Shown here: piece after piece, positions 51,569 to 59,704 of the stretch
How the letters are laid out: every line of letters starts with the position of its first letter
Position numbering within the stretch: the stretch's first letter is position 1
Assembly: GCF_023073915.1 (NCBI RefSeq)
Contig: NZ_JADPKK010000022.1
Span: 1 to 64,000 of the forward strand
Source of the DNA: Bradyrhizobium sp. 149
Lineage (GTDB): Bacteria > Pseudomonadota > Alphaproteobacteria > Rhizobiales > Xanthobacteraceae
DNA: 64,000 nt
Reading direction: 5' to 3'
Notes under the pieces: model-generated
The model's input: only the letters and a program-made list of their open reading frames with translations
Told to the model about the DNA's origin: nothing
Database searches by the model: none
Position numbers and translations under genes: made by a program

Positions 51569-51607
51569 CGTCGTTCCCGGGGCCCGTGCGCAATTATCCG
51601 TGACGAC
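51569..51607. repeat. Short palindromic repeat, family D copy
   Basis: CGTCGTTCCCGGGGCCCGTG...CGTGACGACATC: related to the copies at 54798-54845 and 59653-59696, which share the core GTGCGCAATTGCGCAC. This one is degenerate. It lies between phoB and gcrA, which converge. Confidence 0.5.
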
Positions 51608-51668
51608 ATCAAGGGGCTGAGCCGTCACCCGTGTGACGGCCGTCGTCGCGATCAGCCAATCCGCTAGC

Positions 51669-52181
51669 TCAGCGCGGACCCGGCTTCACGGGTGCGCGCC
51701 GCCGATCCGATGCCGGCTGGTACGCAACGCGCGAGTGCTGGGCGCAATAGGGCAGGCCGGACAACGCCCTGCCGCCGCAGAAGAAGAAGTCCGGGGTCGA
51801 GGGATCGCCGACCGGCCAGTGGCAGGTCGCTTCGTTCAATTCCAGCAGCGACAGCCGCTGGCTCATCGGCACCACGTTGTCGTAGGTGACCGGATCCGGC
51901 TCAGCCTCGACCTCGAACGCCTGCGCCAGCGCAGTGTTGCCGCGCGAGATCGGACGCGACACCCGCATCATGTGCTGCGCGGGGCGCGCCTTGCGCGGCC
52001 GGGGCGCTGCCGACGAAGGGCTCTTGGCGCGACCCGACAGGCCGAGCCTGTGCACTTTGCCGATCACGGCATTGCGGGTCACATTGCCGAGCTCAGCCGC
52101 GATCTGGCTGGCCGAAAGTCCGGCCTCCCAGAGCTTTTTCAGCTGCTCGACGCGATCATCGGACCAGGTCAAAACCGTCAT
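51669..52181 (-). CDS. gcrA: Cell-cycle regulator GcrA
   Basis: A 170-residue protein with the N-terminal GcrA DNA-binding motif (TWSDDRVEQLKKLWEAGLSASQIAAELGNVTRNAVIGKVHRLGL), a variable middle and a C-terminal sigma-factor-binding domain with CHWP, FFCG and YCAQHSRVAY. In Alphaproteobacteria it binds promoters that carry CcrM-methylated GANTC sites and contacts the housekeeping sigma factor. GANTC sites occur upstream at 52262-52266 (GAATC) and about 52469 (GATTC). Confidence 0.92.
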   Translation of the reverse strand: MTVLTWSDDRVEQLKKLWEAGLSASQIAAELGNVTRNAVIGKVHRLGLSGRAKSPSSAAPRPRKARPAQHMMRVSRPISRGNTALAQAFEVEAEPDPVTYDNVVPMSQRLSLLELNEATCHWPVGDPSTPDFFFCGGRALSGLPYCAQHSRVAYQPASDRRRAPVKPGPR

Positions 52182-52501
52182 TGCACCCTTTCCCTCGCTG
52201 CGCGCCAGCCATCCTGGGGCCTCGTAGCGAATGCCTAAGCCTTCAAAAACCCGTGCCGTCAGAATCCCTTAAGGCTCGCCGGGCGCGACTAGAACGCCCG
52301 AACGTTTACGCCGGTACATAAGGACTTAGAGATCAGAACCACTGCACGAGATGTCGTATCTGACAATTCAAACGCTACAATATGGCGTGACTCCCGCGCA
52401 AGAGTCCGGCGACTCGCTTCCACATGTTCCGTGGCTAAATCCCGCAAAATCGGCACCGCAAGACTACGGATTCAGCGTTTCGCGGGGCTTTCCGGGCGGC
52501 A

Positions 52502-52529
52502 TTGACACCCGTTTCATCAGGCCTAAGAT
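52502..52529 (+). promoter_or_regulatory. Sigma-70-type promoter candidate of argD
   Basis: TTGACA (52502-52507), a 16-base spacer and TAAGAT (52524-52529). Transcription would begin near 52536, leaving a leader of about 100 bases that opens with a stable hairpin. Confidence 0.5.
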
Positions 52530-52535
52530 AGTCGC

Positions 52536-52562
52536 ACGTGCCGCCCTCAAGAGGCGGCACGT
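52536..52562 (+). terminator. Hairpin with U-rich tail at the start of the argD leader
   Basis: ACGTGCCGCC (52536-52545), loop CTCAAGA, GGCGGCACGT (52553-52562) is a perfect 10-bp stem followed by TTCGTTTT. It has the form of an intrinsic terminator but lies immediately at the predicted transcription start. It may act as attenuator or as 5' stabilising element. Confidence 0.55.
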
Positions 52563-52636
52563 TTCGTTTTCCGGGCCGGTCAATGGTGCGTCGCGCAATG
52601 CACGCTCACACTGTCCGCAACATTCAAGTGATCGTC

Positions 52637-53839
52637 ATGACTAACCGCGCAGCGCCGCATTTGCTCCCCGTTTTCGCCAGGTCCGACCTCGGTTTCGAGC
52701 GTGGCGAAGGCTGCTGGCTGATCGCGACCAATGGCGAGCGCTATCTCGATTTCACCTCCGGAGTGGCGGTGAACGCGCTCGGCCACGCCCATCCGGCGCT
52801 GGTCTCGGCGCTGCAGGAACAGGCCACCAAGCTCTGGCACATGTCGAACCTGTTCCAGAGCCCGGACGGTGAGCGTCTGGCGGCCCGCCTCTGCAACGAG
52901 AGTTTTGCGGACTTCGTGTTCTTCTGCAATTCCGGCGCCGAAGCGCTGGAATGCGTGATCAAGGTCGTGCGCCGCTATCACGCCGCAAAGGGCCATCCTG
53001 ACCGCTATCGCATGATCACCTTCGAAGGTGCCTTCCATGGCCGCACGCTGGCGACGCTGGCTGCGACGGGATCGGCAAAATATCTCGAAGGCTTCGGCCC
53101 TCCCATGGAGGGCTTCGACCAGGTTGCGCATGGCGATCTCGACGCGGTGAAAAAGGCGATCGGTCCGCAGACCGCCGGCATCCTGATCGAGCCGATCCAG
53201 GGCGAGGGCGGTGTGCGTTCGGCAACGCCCGCCTTCCTCAAGGCGCTGCGCCAGCTCTGCGACGAGCGCCGCTTGCTGCTCGCCTTCGATGAGGTACAAA
53301 CCGGAATGGGCCGTACCGGCGATCTGTTCGCCTACCGCCGCCTTGGCGTCGAACCCGACGTGATGTCGCTGGCCAAGGCGCTCGGCGGCGGCTTCCCGAT
53401 CGGCGCCTGCCTTGCCACCGCGGAAGCGGCCTCCGGCATGACGCCGGGCTCGCACGGCTCGACCTTCGGCGGCAATCCGCTCGCGATCTCCGCCGCTAAC
53501 GCGGTGCTCGACGTCATGCTCAAGCCCGGCTTCTTCGATCATGTGCAGAGGATGTCGCTGTTGCTCAAGCAGAAGCTCGCCTCCGTGATCGACCGTCATG
53601 GCGACATCGTCAGCGAGGTACGGGGCGAGGGCCTCCTGATCGGCATCAAGGCCGTGGTGCCGTCCGGCGATCTCGTTGCCGCCTTGCGCGAGGAAAAACT
53701 GCTCACCGTCGGGGCCGGCGACAATGTCGTGCGTTTCCTGCCGCCCCTGATCGTCACCGAAGCCGAGATCGAGGACAGCGTCGGGCGGCTCGAGCGCGCC
53801 TGCACTGTGTTGTCCGGCAACAAGCGGGCGGCAAGCTGA
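52637..53839 (+). CDS. argD: Acetylornithine aminotransferase
   Basis: PLP-dependent class III aminotransferase, 400 residues, that converts N-acetylglutamate semialdehyde to N-acetylornithine in arginine synthesis. Seen: FTSGVAVNALGHAHP at the N-terminus, EGGVRSATPAFLK, LAFDEVQTGMGRTG (D for PLP), and LAKALGGGFPIG with the PLP lysine. Start at 52637; frame extends upstream to 52538 without ribosome-binding site. The stop overlaps the argF start by one base (TGATG), so translation is coupled. Confidence 0.93.
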   Translation: MTNRAAPHLLPVFARSDLGFERGEGCWLIATNGERYLDFTSGVAVNALGHAHPALVSALQEQATKLWHMSNLFQSPDGERLAARLCNESFADFVFFCNSGAEALECVIKVVRRYHAAKGHPDRYRMITFEGAFHGRTLATLAATGSAKYLEGFGPPMEGFDQVAHGDLDAVKKAIGPQTAGILIEPIQGEGGVRSATPAFLKALRQLCDERRLLLAFDEVQTGMGRTGDLFAYRRLGVEPDVMSLAKALGGGFPIGACLATAEAASGMTPGSHGSTFGGNPLAISAANAVLDVMLKPGFFDHVQRMSLLLKQKLASVIDRHGDIVSEVRGEGLLIGIKAVVPSGDLVAALREEKLLTVGAGDNVVRFLPPLIVTEAEIEDSVGRLERACTVLSGNKRAAS

Positions 53840-54774
53840 TGAGCAAGTCGCCCGATAAGACGCCGAAGCACTTCCTCGATATCAACGAGCTGCCGCTGTC
53901 GGAGCTCAAGCGCATGCTCGCCGCGTCCTCCGCGATGAAAGCGAAGCAGAAGGCGCATCAGCCGGTCAGGCCGCTCGAAGGCAAGACGCTGGCGATGATC
54001 TTCGAGCGCCCCTCGACGCGGACGCGCGTGTCTTTCGACGTCGCCATGCGCCAACTCGGCGGCGAGCCGATCATGCTCACCGGCGCCGAGATGCAGCTCG
54101 GCCGCGGCGAGACCATCGCCGACACCGCGCGCGTGCTGTCGCGCTACGTCGATGCCATCATGATCCGCATCCTCAATCACGATGCCCTGCTGGAGCTTGC
54201 GGCGAACGCCACCGTCCCCGTCATCAACGGCCTGACGCGGCGCTCGCATCCCTGCCAGGTGATGGCCGACCTCATGACCTACGAGGAACATCGCGGCCCG
54301 ATCGAGGGCAAGACGGTGGCCTGGACCGGCGACGACAACAACGTGCTCGCCTCCTGGGCGCACGCCGCCGAGCGCTTCAAGTTCCAGCTCAATGTCGCGA
54401 CGCCCCCGGAGCTCGCGCCGAAAAAGGCGATGCGCGACTTCATCAAGGCGACCGGCGCACCGATCATGCTCGGCACGGATGCCGAAGCCGCCGTGCGCGG
54501 CGCCGATTGTGTCGTGACCGACACCTGGGTGTCGATGGGCGACAAGGAAGGCGAGCACCGCCATAATGTGCTCAAGCCCTACCAGGTCAATTCCCAGCTG
54601 ATGTCGCTGGCCAAGCCCGATGCGCTGTTCATGCACTGCCTGCCCGCCCATCGCGGCGAGGAGGTCACCGACGAGGTGATCGACGGTCCGCAATCCGTCG
54701 TGTTCGACGAGGCCGAGAACCGCCTCCACGCGCAGAAGGGCATTCTGGCCTGGTGTTTTGACGCGGTGAAGTAA
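53839..54774 (+). CDS. argF: Ornithine carbamoyltransferase
   Basis: A 311-residue transferase that makes citrulline from ornithine and carbamoyl phosphate. The carbamoyl-phosphate motif STRTR is at 59-63, HPCQ is in the ornithine region, and HCLP is near the C-terminus (MHCLPAHRGEEV). Length fits anabolic OTC. It shares one base with argD. Confidence 0.95.
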   Translation: MSKSPDKTPKHFLDINELPLSELKRMLAASSAMKAKQKAHQPVRPLEGKTLAMIFERPSTRTRVSFDVAMRQLGGEPIMLTGAEMQLGRGETIADTARVLSRYVDAIMIRILNHDALLELAANATVPVINGLTRRSHPCQVMADLMTYEEHRGPIEGKTVAWTGDDNNVLASWAHAAERFKFQLNVATPPELAPKKAMRDFIKATGAPIMLGTDAEAAVRGADCVVTDTWVSMGDKEGEHRHNVLKPYQVNSQLMSLAKPDALFMHCLPAHRGEEVTDEVIDGPQSVVFDEAENRLHAQKGILAWCFDAVK

Positions 54775-54797
54775 CGCGGCCCGGGAAAGTAGCTTTC

Positions 54798-54845
54798 CGT
54801 CGTTCCGGCCTCCGTGCGTAATTGCGCACCAGGCCTGGACGACGG
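54798..54845. repeat. Short palindromic repeat, family D copy
   Basis: CGTCGTTCCGGCC, inner GTGCGTAATTGCGCAC, and GGCCTGGACGACGG. The outer arms and the inner near-palindrome pair separately. It follows argF. A close copy lies at 59653-59696. Confidence 0.75.
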
Positions 54846-54936
54846 AATTTCAGGTACGATTGTGTGACCGTCGCGGCGCCGGATCACGCCCTTCGCCCCC
54901 CTTCCATTTCCGCCTTCCGACCCCAGATAAAACGCC

Positions 54937-55968
54937 ATGGTTTCCCAATCCCCTGACATGAAAACCGGGCCCGAAGGCCCGGTTCGCGCGCCATCCGCGG
55001 TTCCCATCGACGACGCCGTGCTGCCCTACGAGGTCGACGCGCTCGATGTGCGCGGTCGCCTGGTGCGACTTGGTCCGGCGCTCGACGAGATCCTGACCAA
55101 GCACGATTATCCGGCGCCGGTCGGCAAGCTGCTCGGCGAGGCCATCGTGCTGACCACGCTGCTCGGCTCGGCGCTGAAGTTCGAGGGCCGCTTCATCCTC
55201 CAGGCGCAGACCGACGGTCCGGTGTCGTTTTTAGTCGTTGATTACCAGGCGCCGGATCGCCTGCGCGCCTATGCGCGCTACGACGCCGCGCGCCTCGGCG
55301 AGGCCAAGGAGTCCGGGACGCATGCTGGCACGCATTCCGGCGCGCTGCTGGGCCACGGTCATCTCGCCATGACGATCGACCAGGGCCCCGACATGAGCCG
55401 CTACCAGGGCTTGGTCGCGCTCGACGGCGGCAGCCTGGAAGACGCCGCTCACGAATATTTCCTGCGCTCCGAGCAGATCCCGACGCGCGTGCGTCTCGCC
55501 GTCGGCGAGGAATGGCGTTCGAACGACGGCGGCAAGCATCGCTGGCGTGCCGGTGGCATGCTGATGCAGTTTTTGCCGAAGGCGCCCGAGCGGGCGCGGC
55601 AGGCCGATCTGCATCCCGGTGACGCGCCCGAAGGCGTCGAGGTGCATGCCGTCGCTGAAGACGACGCCTGGGTCGAGGCGCGCTCGCTGATCGAAACCGT
55701 CGAAGACGTCGAGCTGATCGACCCCGAGCTCTCCGGCGAGCGGCTGCTCTACCGTCTGTTCCACGAGCGCGGCGTGCGCGTGTTCAATCCACTGTCCTTG
55801 AAGGCGCAATGCTCGTGCTCGCGCGATGCGGTCGCGTCGATGCTGAAGAGCTTTTCGTCCGACGATCGCGCCGCCATGGTCAAGGACGACAAGGTCGTCG
55901 TGACCTGCGAGTTCTGCTCGTCGGTGTACGAGTTCACACCGGATGAGGCGGGCGTGGAAGACGCGTAG
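54937..55968 (+). CDS. hslO: Redox-regulated chaperone Hsp33
   Basis: A 343-residue cytoplasmic chaperone activated by oxidation. The C-terminal zinc-binding cysteines follow C-x-C and C-x2-C (CSCSRD and CEFC, about residues 288-328). The N-terminal part has the beta-rich domain with GPVSFLVVDYQAPDRLRAYAR. An N-terminal extension of about 25 residues (MVSQSPDMKTGPEGP) precedes the domain. Weak ribosome-binding site; no evident operon. Confidence 0.93.
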   Translation: MVSQSPDMKTGPEGPVRAPSAVPIDDAVLPYEVDALDVRGRLVRLGPALDEILTKHDYPAPVGKLLGEAIVLTTLLGSALKFEGRFILQAQTDGPVSFLVVDYQAPDRLRAYARYDAARLGEAKESGTHAGTHSGALLGHGHLAMTIDQGPDMSRYQGLVALDGGSLEDAAHEYFLRSEQIPTRVRLAVGEEWRSNDGGKHRWRAGGMLMQFLPKAPERARQADLHPGDAPEGVEVHAVAEDDAWVEARSLIETVEDVELIDPELSGERLLYRLFHERGVRVFNPLSLKAQCSCSRDAVASMLKSFSSDDRAAMVKDDKVVVTCEFCSSVYEFTPDEAGVEDA

Positions 55969-55985
55969 CGCCGTGCCGTAGTGCC

Positions 55986-56024
55986 GTAGGTTGGGTCAAG
56001 CGAAGCGTGCCCACCAGCTCCCAG
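55986..56024. repeat. Half copy of the GTGGGC repeat
   Basis: GTAGGTTGGGTCAAGCGAAG and CGTGCCCACCAGC: half of the element at 87-174, with the shared segment AAGCGAAGCGTGCCCACCA. It lies between two converging genes. Confidence 0.5.
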
Positions 56025-56025
56025 T

Positions 56026-56418
56026 CTAATTCAACACCCGCTTGTTGTCCGGGCTGTCCAGCGAGAACGTCGGCACGTCGATCTCGAAACGTTCGCCGGT
56101 TGCGCTGACCATCTGGTAGCGGCCGGTCATGAAGCCGGAGGCGGTCGTGAGCGGCACGCCCGATGTGTATTCGAAGCGTTCGCCGGGGGCGAGCGTCGGC
56201 TGCTCGCCGACCACGCCCTCGCCCTTCACCTCCTGCTGCCGGCCGGTGGCGTCGGTGATGATCCAGTGCCGCGTCTTGAGCTGCACGGTCTCGTCGCCGG
56301 AATTGGTGATGACGATGGTGTAGGCCCAGAAATAGCGCGAGCGGTCGGCCGACGACTGCTCCGGAACAAAGTTCGGCTCGACGGTCACTTCGATCTGGCG
56401 GGTCACGGCGCGGTACAT
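56026..56418 (-). CDS. apaG: ApaG-domain protein
   Basis: A 130-residue beta-sandwich protein (MYRAVTRQIEVTVEPNFVPE, YFWAYTIVITNSGDETVQL, GEGVVGEQPTLAPGERFEYTSG, GRYQMV). The length is close to Escherichia coli ApaG (125). ATG at 56418 is chosen since family members begin MYRAV; ATGs at 56427 and 56430 are in frame. Function of ApaG is unclear; linked to diadenosine polyphosphates and cobalt/magnesium resistance in enterics. Confidence 0.92.
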   Translation of the reverse strand: MYRAVTRQIEVTVEPNFVPEQSSADRSRYFWAYTIVITNSGDETVQLKTRHWIITDATGRQQEVKGEGVVGEQPTLAPGERFEYTSGVPLTTASGFMTGRYQMVSATGERFEIDVPTFSLDSPDNKRVLN

Positions 56419-56599
56419 GATTGCCATCATACCGAAATCCGCTCCGGAACCAAACGCCGGAGGCGGTTATGGCGACATCGTCCCGCCAGAATTCGCAGGG
56501 AAGTACACCCGCATGTGATCCTGTCGCTTTGCGAGATGACGACCGGACCGGTACACTCCTTGCCACGTCGCGATTTGCGGAAGGGTTTTTAGGCCCCCG

Positions 56600-57850
56600 A
56601 TGACCATTGCCGACCAAGTGACGGGACCGACGATCGCGGGAACCGCTAAACCTGTACAAACCAGGCCACGCGCGGCCGCGCCGGCCATTTCGCTGCCCGC
56701 CATCGGCGAGCGCGAGCTACGGCTCGACCTGTTCCGCGGCCTCGCGCTGTGGCTGATCTTCATCGACCACCTGCCGCCGAGCCTTCTGACCTGGTTCACG
56801 ATCCGCAATTACGGCTTCAGCGACGCCACCGAGATCTTCATCTTTATCTCCGGCTATACCGCCGCCTTCGTCTACGGCCGGGCGATGCTGGAGTCCGGCA
56901 TCGTCGTCGCCACCGCGCGCATCCTGCGGCGCGTCTGGCAGATCTATGTGGCCCACGTCTTCCTGTTCACGATCTTCCTTGCCGAGATCTCCTACGTCGC
57001 GACCAGGTTCGAGAACCCGCTCTACACCGAAGAGATGGGCATCATGGATTTCCTCAAGCAGCCCGACGTCACTATCGTGCAGGCGCTGCTGCTACGCTTT
57101 CGTCCCGTCAACATGGACGTGCTGCCGCTCTACATCGTGCTGATGCTGGCGCTGCCTTTGATCCTGTGGCTGATGAAATGGCGCCCCGACGTGACGCTCG
57201 GCCTCTCGGTCCTGCTCTACGCGGTGACCTGGGAATACGACCTTTATCTGTCGGCCTATCCGAACGGCTTCTGGGCCTTCAATCCCTTCGCCTGGCAATT
57301 GCTGTTCGTGTTCGGTGCATGGTGCGCGCTCGGGGGTGCGCGACGCATGTCGCGCATTCTGGCTTCGCGGGTGACGATGTGGATCTCGATCGCCTATCTG
57401 GTCGCGGCATTCTACGTGACGCTGACCTGGTATGTGCCGCAGCTCTCCCAATTCATGCCGAAGCGGCTCGAGCAGTGGATGTATCCGATCGACAAGGCCG
57501 ATCTCGACGTGCTGCGCTTCACGCATTTCCTGGCGCTGGCCGCGCTCACCGTGCGCGTCCTGCCGCGGGATTGGCCGGGCCTGAAATCGCCCTGGCTGCG
57601 GCCGTTGATCCTGTGCGGCTCGCATTCCCTGGAGATATTCTGTCTCGGCGTCTTCCTCGCCTTCGCGGGGCATTTCATCCTGGCCGAAGTCTCGGGCGGC
57701 CCGGTCATGCATGCGTTAATTAGTCTCTCCGGAATCCTGATCATGTGGGCGATGGCCTGGCTGATTTCGTGGTACAAGCGGGTGGCTGACAAGAGCGGTT
57801 CCAAAACCAAAAGCGCCGTCGGCAGCGCCGATATGGCGGGAGGGGGCTGA
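56600..57850 (+). CDS. opgC: OpgC-type membrane acyltransferase
   Basis: A 416-residue inner-membrane protein with about 10 transmembrane segments. The N-terminal RLDLFRGLALWLIFIDHLPPSLLTWF is the OpgC motif, and ATEIFIFISGYTAAFVYGRA and FNPFAWQLLFVFGAWCALGG follow. OpgC transfers succinyl groups to periplasmic glucans in proteobacteria and rhizobia. Its stop overlaps the start of the first SGNH-like gene, and a second follows 12 bases later, so all three probably form an operon for decorating or trimming cyclic/periplasmic glucans. Confidence 0.88.
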   Translation: MTIADQVTGPTIAGTAKPVQTRPRAAAPAISLPAIGERELRLDLFRGLALWLIFIDHLPPSLLTWFTIRNYGFSDATEIFIFISGYTAAFVYGRAMLESGIVVATARILRRVWQIYVAHVFLFTIFLAEISYVATRFENPLYTEEMGIMDFLKQPDVTIVQALLLRFRPVNMDVLPLYIVLMLALPLILWLMKWRPDVTLGLSVLLYAVTWEYDLYLSAYPNGFWAFNPFAWQLLFVFGAWCALGGARRMSRILASRVTMWISIAYLVAAFYVTLTWYVPQLSQFMPKRLEQWMYPIDKADLDVLRFTHFLALAALTVRVLPRDWPGLKSPWLRPLILCGSHSLEIFCLGVFLAFAGHFILAEVSGGPVMHALISLSGILIMWAMAWLISWYKRVADKSGSKTKSAVGSADMAGGG

Positions 57851-58647
57851 TGAAGGCGAAGGTTTTCCTGAGCCTGATCCTGCTGTGCGGTGGTCTCGCC
57901 GCGCCTCCGGCGCGCGCGGAGGATGCTGCGCCTGCTGCTTCGGCCGCGCCTGCAGCTTCAGCCGCGCCTGCAGCTTGCGAATTGCCGTCCTATCTGCTCA
58001 CCAGCGAAAGCCAGCTTCCCAAGGTCGCCGATGCTGTCAAGGCCGGCAAGCCGCTCGAAATCCTGGTCATCGGCAGCCGTTCGACCACGATTCCAGCGTC
58101 CGAGGACGCCTCCTACCCCGCACGGATGCAAGCCATTCTGAAGGACAAGCTGCCGCCGTCCGAGACCGTGCACGTCTCCGTAGAAATACAGACCAAGAAG
58201 ACGGCGGAGGAAGCGGCGGCCAGCTTCGTTAAGCTGATGGAAGCAAAAAAGCCTACTTTGGTCATCTGGCAGACCGGGACTGTCGATGCTATCCGAGCCA
58301 TCGATCCCGACGATTTTCGCGGCGCAGTGACCGAAGGGGTTACTGCGTTGCAAAAGGCAGGGGCTGACGTCGTCTTGATGAATTTGCAATACAGCCCGCG
58401 CACCGAAACCATGATCTCGGTGCCGCCATACCTCGATAATATGCGGGTGGTGGCGCAGGAGCACGATATCCCGCTGTTCGATCGTTTCGCGATCATGCGG
58501 CAGTGGAATGATCAGGGGCAGTTCGACCTGTTCAGCCCGTCCCGCGGGCCTGAACTGGCGAAGCAGGTCCATGATTGCCTTGGCCGCGCGTTGGCACAGT
58601 TTGTGATTGACGCAGCCCATCTGGAGCCGGCCCAGCAGCAAAATTGA
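57850..58647 (+). CDS. SGNH-fold protein lacking catalytic residues
   Basis: A 265-residue secreted protein: signal peptide KVFLSLILLCGGLAAPPARA, a low-complexity Ala/Pro linker (about 24-42) with a 17-18 bp DNA repeat (57940-57978), then an SGNH/GDSL fold. Aligned with the next gene product, block I reads IGSRST (R77 replaces the catalytic Ser), block III reads WQTGTVD (Val in place of Asn), the Gly of block II is lost, and the C-terminal D-x-x-H is replaced by SPSRG. It is therefore likely a pseudo-enzyme. The frame is intact and codon use normal. It overlaps opgC and is 12 bp before the intact paralogue. Confidence 0.75.
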   Translation: MKAKVFLSLILLCGGLAAPPARAEDAAPAASAAPAASAAPAACELPSYLLTSESQLPKVADAVKAGKPLEILVIGSRSTTIPASEDASYPARMQAILKDKLPPSETVHVSVEIQTKKTAEEAAASFVKLMEAKKPTLVIWQTGTVDAIRAIDPDDFRGAVTEGVTALQKAGADVVLMNLQYSPRTETMISVPPYLDNMRVVAQEHDIPLFDRFAIMRQWNDQGQFDLFSPSRGPELAKQVHDCLGRALAQFVIDAAHLEPAQQQN

Positions 58648-58659
58648 GGTCTAGCGTTA

Positions 58660-59649
58660 ATGAGTTCTCTCCGCCCTTTTTGCCTGACGGCATGGCTGAC
58701 TGTGCTGGCAGCAGCGCTGCTGTTGCTGAGTCCGGCCTCGCAGTCGCGCGCGCAGACCCAGGCCGCGCAGGCAACGCCCGCTCCGCAGCAATCGGCTAAT
58801 CCCGCGTCCGCTTCACCGTCCCAGACCACCGTCGCAGCGACGTCCCCTGACCAGCGCGGCGTCACGGCGCGCGCCATCGACAAGGTGAAGCAGGTCGCAA
58901 AATCCGCCGGCGACATCTTCAGCCGTGTCCCCTGCCTGTCGCCGAAGGGCGGCTCGAAGACGATGGGCTCGCTGCCGCATGTCGCGGGCAAGCTCGTCGC
59001 CGGCCAGCCCGTCGTCATCGTCGCATTCGGCTCGTCGTCGACCGCGGGATTCGGCGCGAGTTCGCCGGAGTTCAACTATCCCAACCGCCTTGCCGCGCAG
59101 CTGCGCCGGCATTATCCGACCGCCGACATCACCGTCGTCAATGCCGGCGTCGGCGGCGAGGACGCGCCCGAGATGATGAAGCGGCTCCAGAAGGAGGTGA
59201 TCGAGGTGCATCCGGATCTGGTGATCTGGCAGGTCGGCACCAATGCGGTGCTGCGCAATCTCGATCCCGGCGACACAGCCAAGCTGGTCGAGGACGGCAT
59301 CTCCCGCATCCAGGCCGCCGGCGGCGCCGATATCGTGCTGGTCGATCCGCAATATTCGCCCGCCGTCAACCAGCGCGCGGACAGCGCCGGCAGGATGGTG
59401 AAGCTGCTCGGCAAGGTCGCCGAGCTCCGTCACGTCGGCATCTTCCCGCGCTTCGAGGTGATGCGCGACTGGCATGAGAAGCAATCGATTCCGGTCGAGA
59501 GCTTCGTGATCGCCGACGGCCTGCACATGAACGATTGGGGCTACGCCTGCTTCGCCCAACTCCTCGGCGACGACATCATACGCTCCGTCGGCCAGATCAA
59601 GCTCGGCGTCAACGTGCCGGCGGACGTGCGGACCTATCGGCCGATGTAA
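58660..59649 (+). CDS. SGNH/GDSL-family hydrolase (secreted esterase)
   Basis: A 329-residue secreted protein with signal peptide in LTAWLTVLAAALLLLSPASQSRA, an Ala/Gln/Pro-rich linker, then the SGNH domain (about 118-300). Block I FGSSSTAG (nucleophile S126), block II GVGGE, block III WQVGTN (N195), and block V DGLHMND (D286, H289) are intact. It is the catalytic partner of the degenerate protein upstream. Esterases of this kind remove acyl groups from carbohydrates; with OpgC upstream a role in periplasmic-glucan acylation is plausible. Confidence 0.83.
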   Translation: MSSLRPFCLTAWLTVLAAALLLLSPASQSRAQTQAAQATPAPQQSANPASASPSQTTVAATSPDQRGVTARAIDKVKQVAKSAGDIFSRVPCLSPKGGSKTMGSLPHVAGKLVAGQPVVIVAFGSSSTAGFGASSPEFNYPNRLAAQLRRHYPTADITVVNAGVGGEDAPEMMKRLQKEVIEVHPDLVIWQVGTNAVLRNLDPGDTAKLVEDGISRIQAAGGADIVLVDPQYSPAVNQRADSAGRMVKLLGKVAELRHVGIFPRFEVMRDWHEKQSIPVESFVIADGLHMNDWGYACFAQLLGDDIIRSVGQIKLGVNVPADVRTYRPM

Positions 59650-59652
59650 TTG

Positions 59653-59696
59653 GTCGTCCCGACCCCGTGCGCAATTGCGCACTAGGCCGGGACGAC
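59653..59696. repeat. Short palindromic repeat, family D copy
   Basis: GTCGTCCC...GTGCGCAATTGCGCAC...GGGACGAC: the core is a perfect 16-bp palindrome and the outer arms pair. It is the best-preserved copy of the family and sits between converging genes. Confidence 0.8.
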
Positions 59697-59704
59697 ACAA
59701 TACC

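Larger units (their letters stand above)
52182..52636. other. 455-bp divergent regulatory region between gcrA and argD
   Basis: Holds the promoter and 5' leader of argD (see entries at 52502 and 52536) and probably the gcrA promoter near 52240-52330, where two GANTC methylation motifs occur. A 97-residue open frame (52351-52644) crosses the promoter and is not believable as a gene. Confidence 0.6.

Noticed and set aside
52351..52644. 97-residue open frame upstream of argD
   Set aside because: It crosses the argD promoter and leader hairpin, with no ribosome-binding site and no recognisable sequence.
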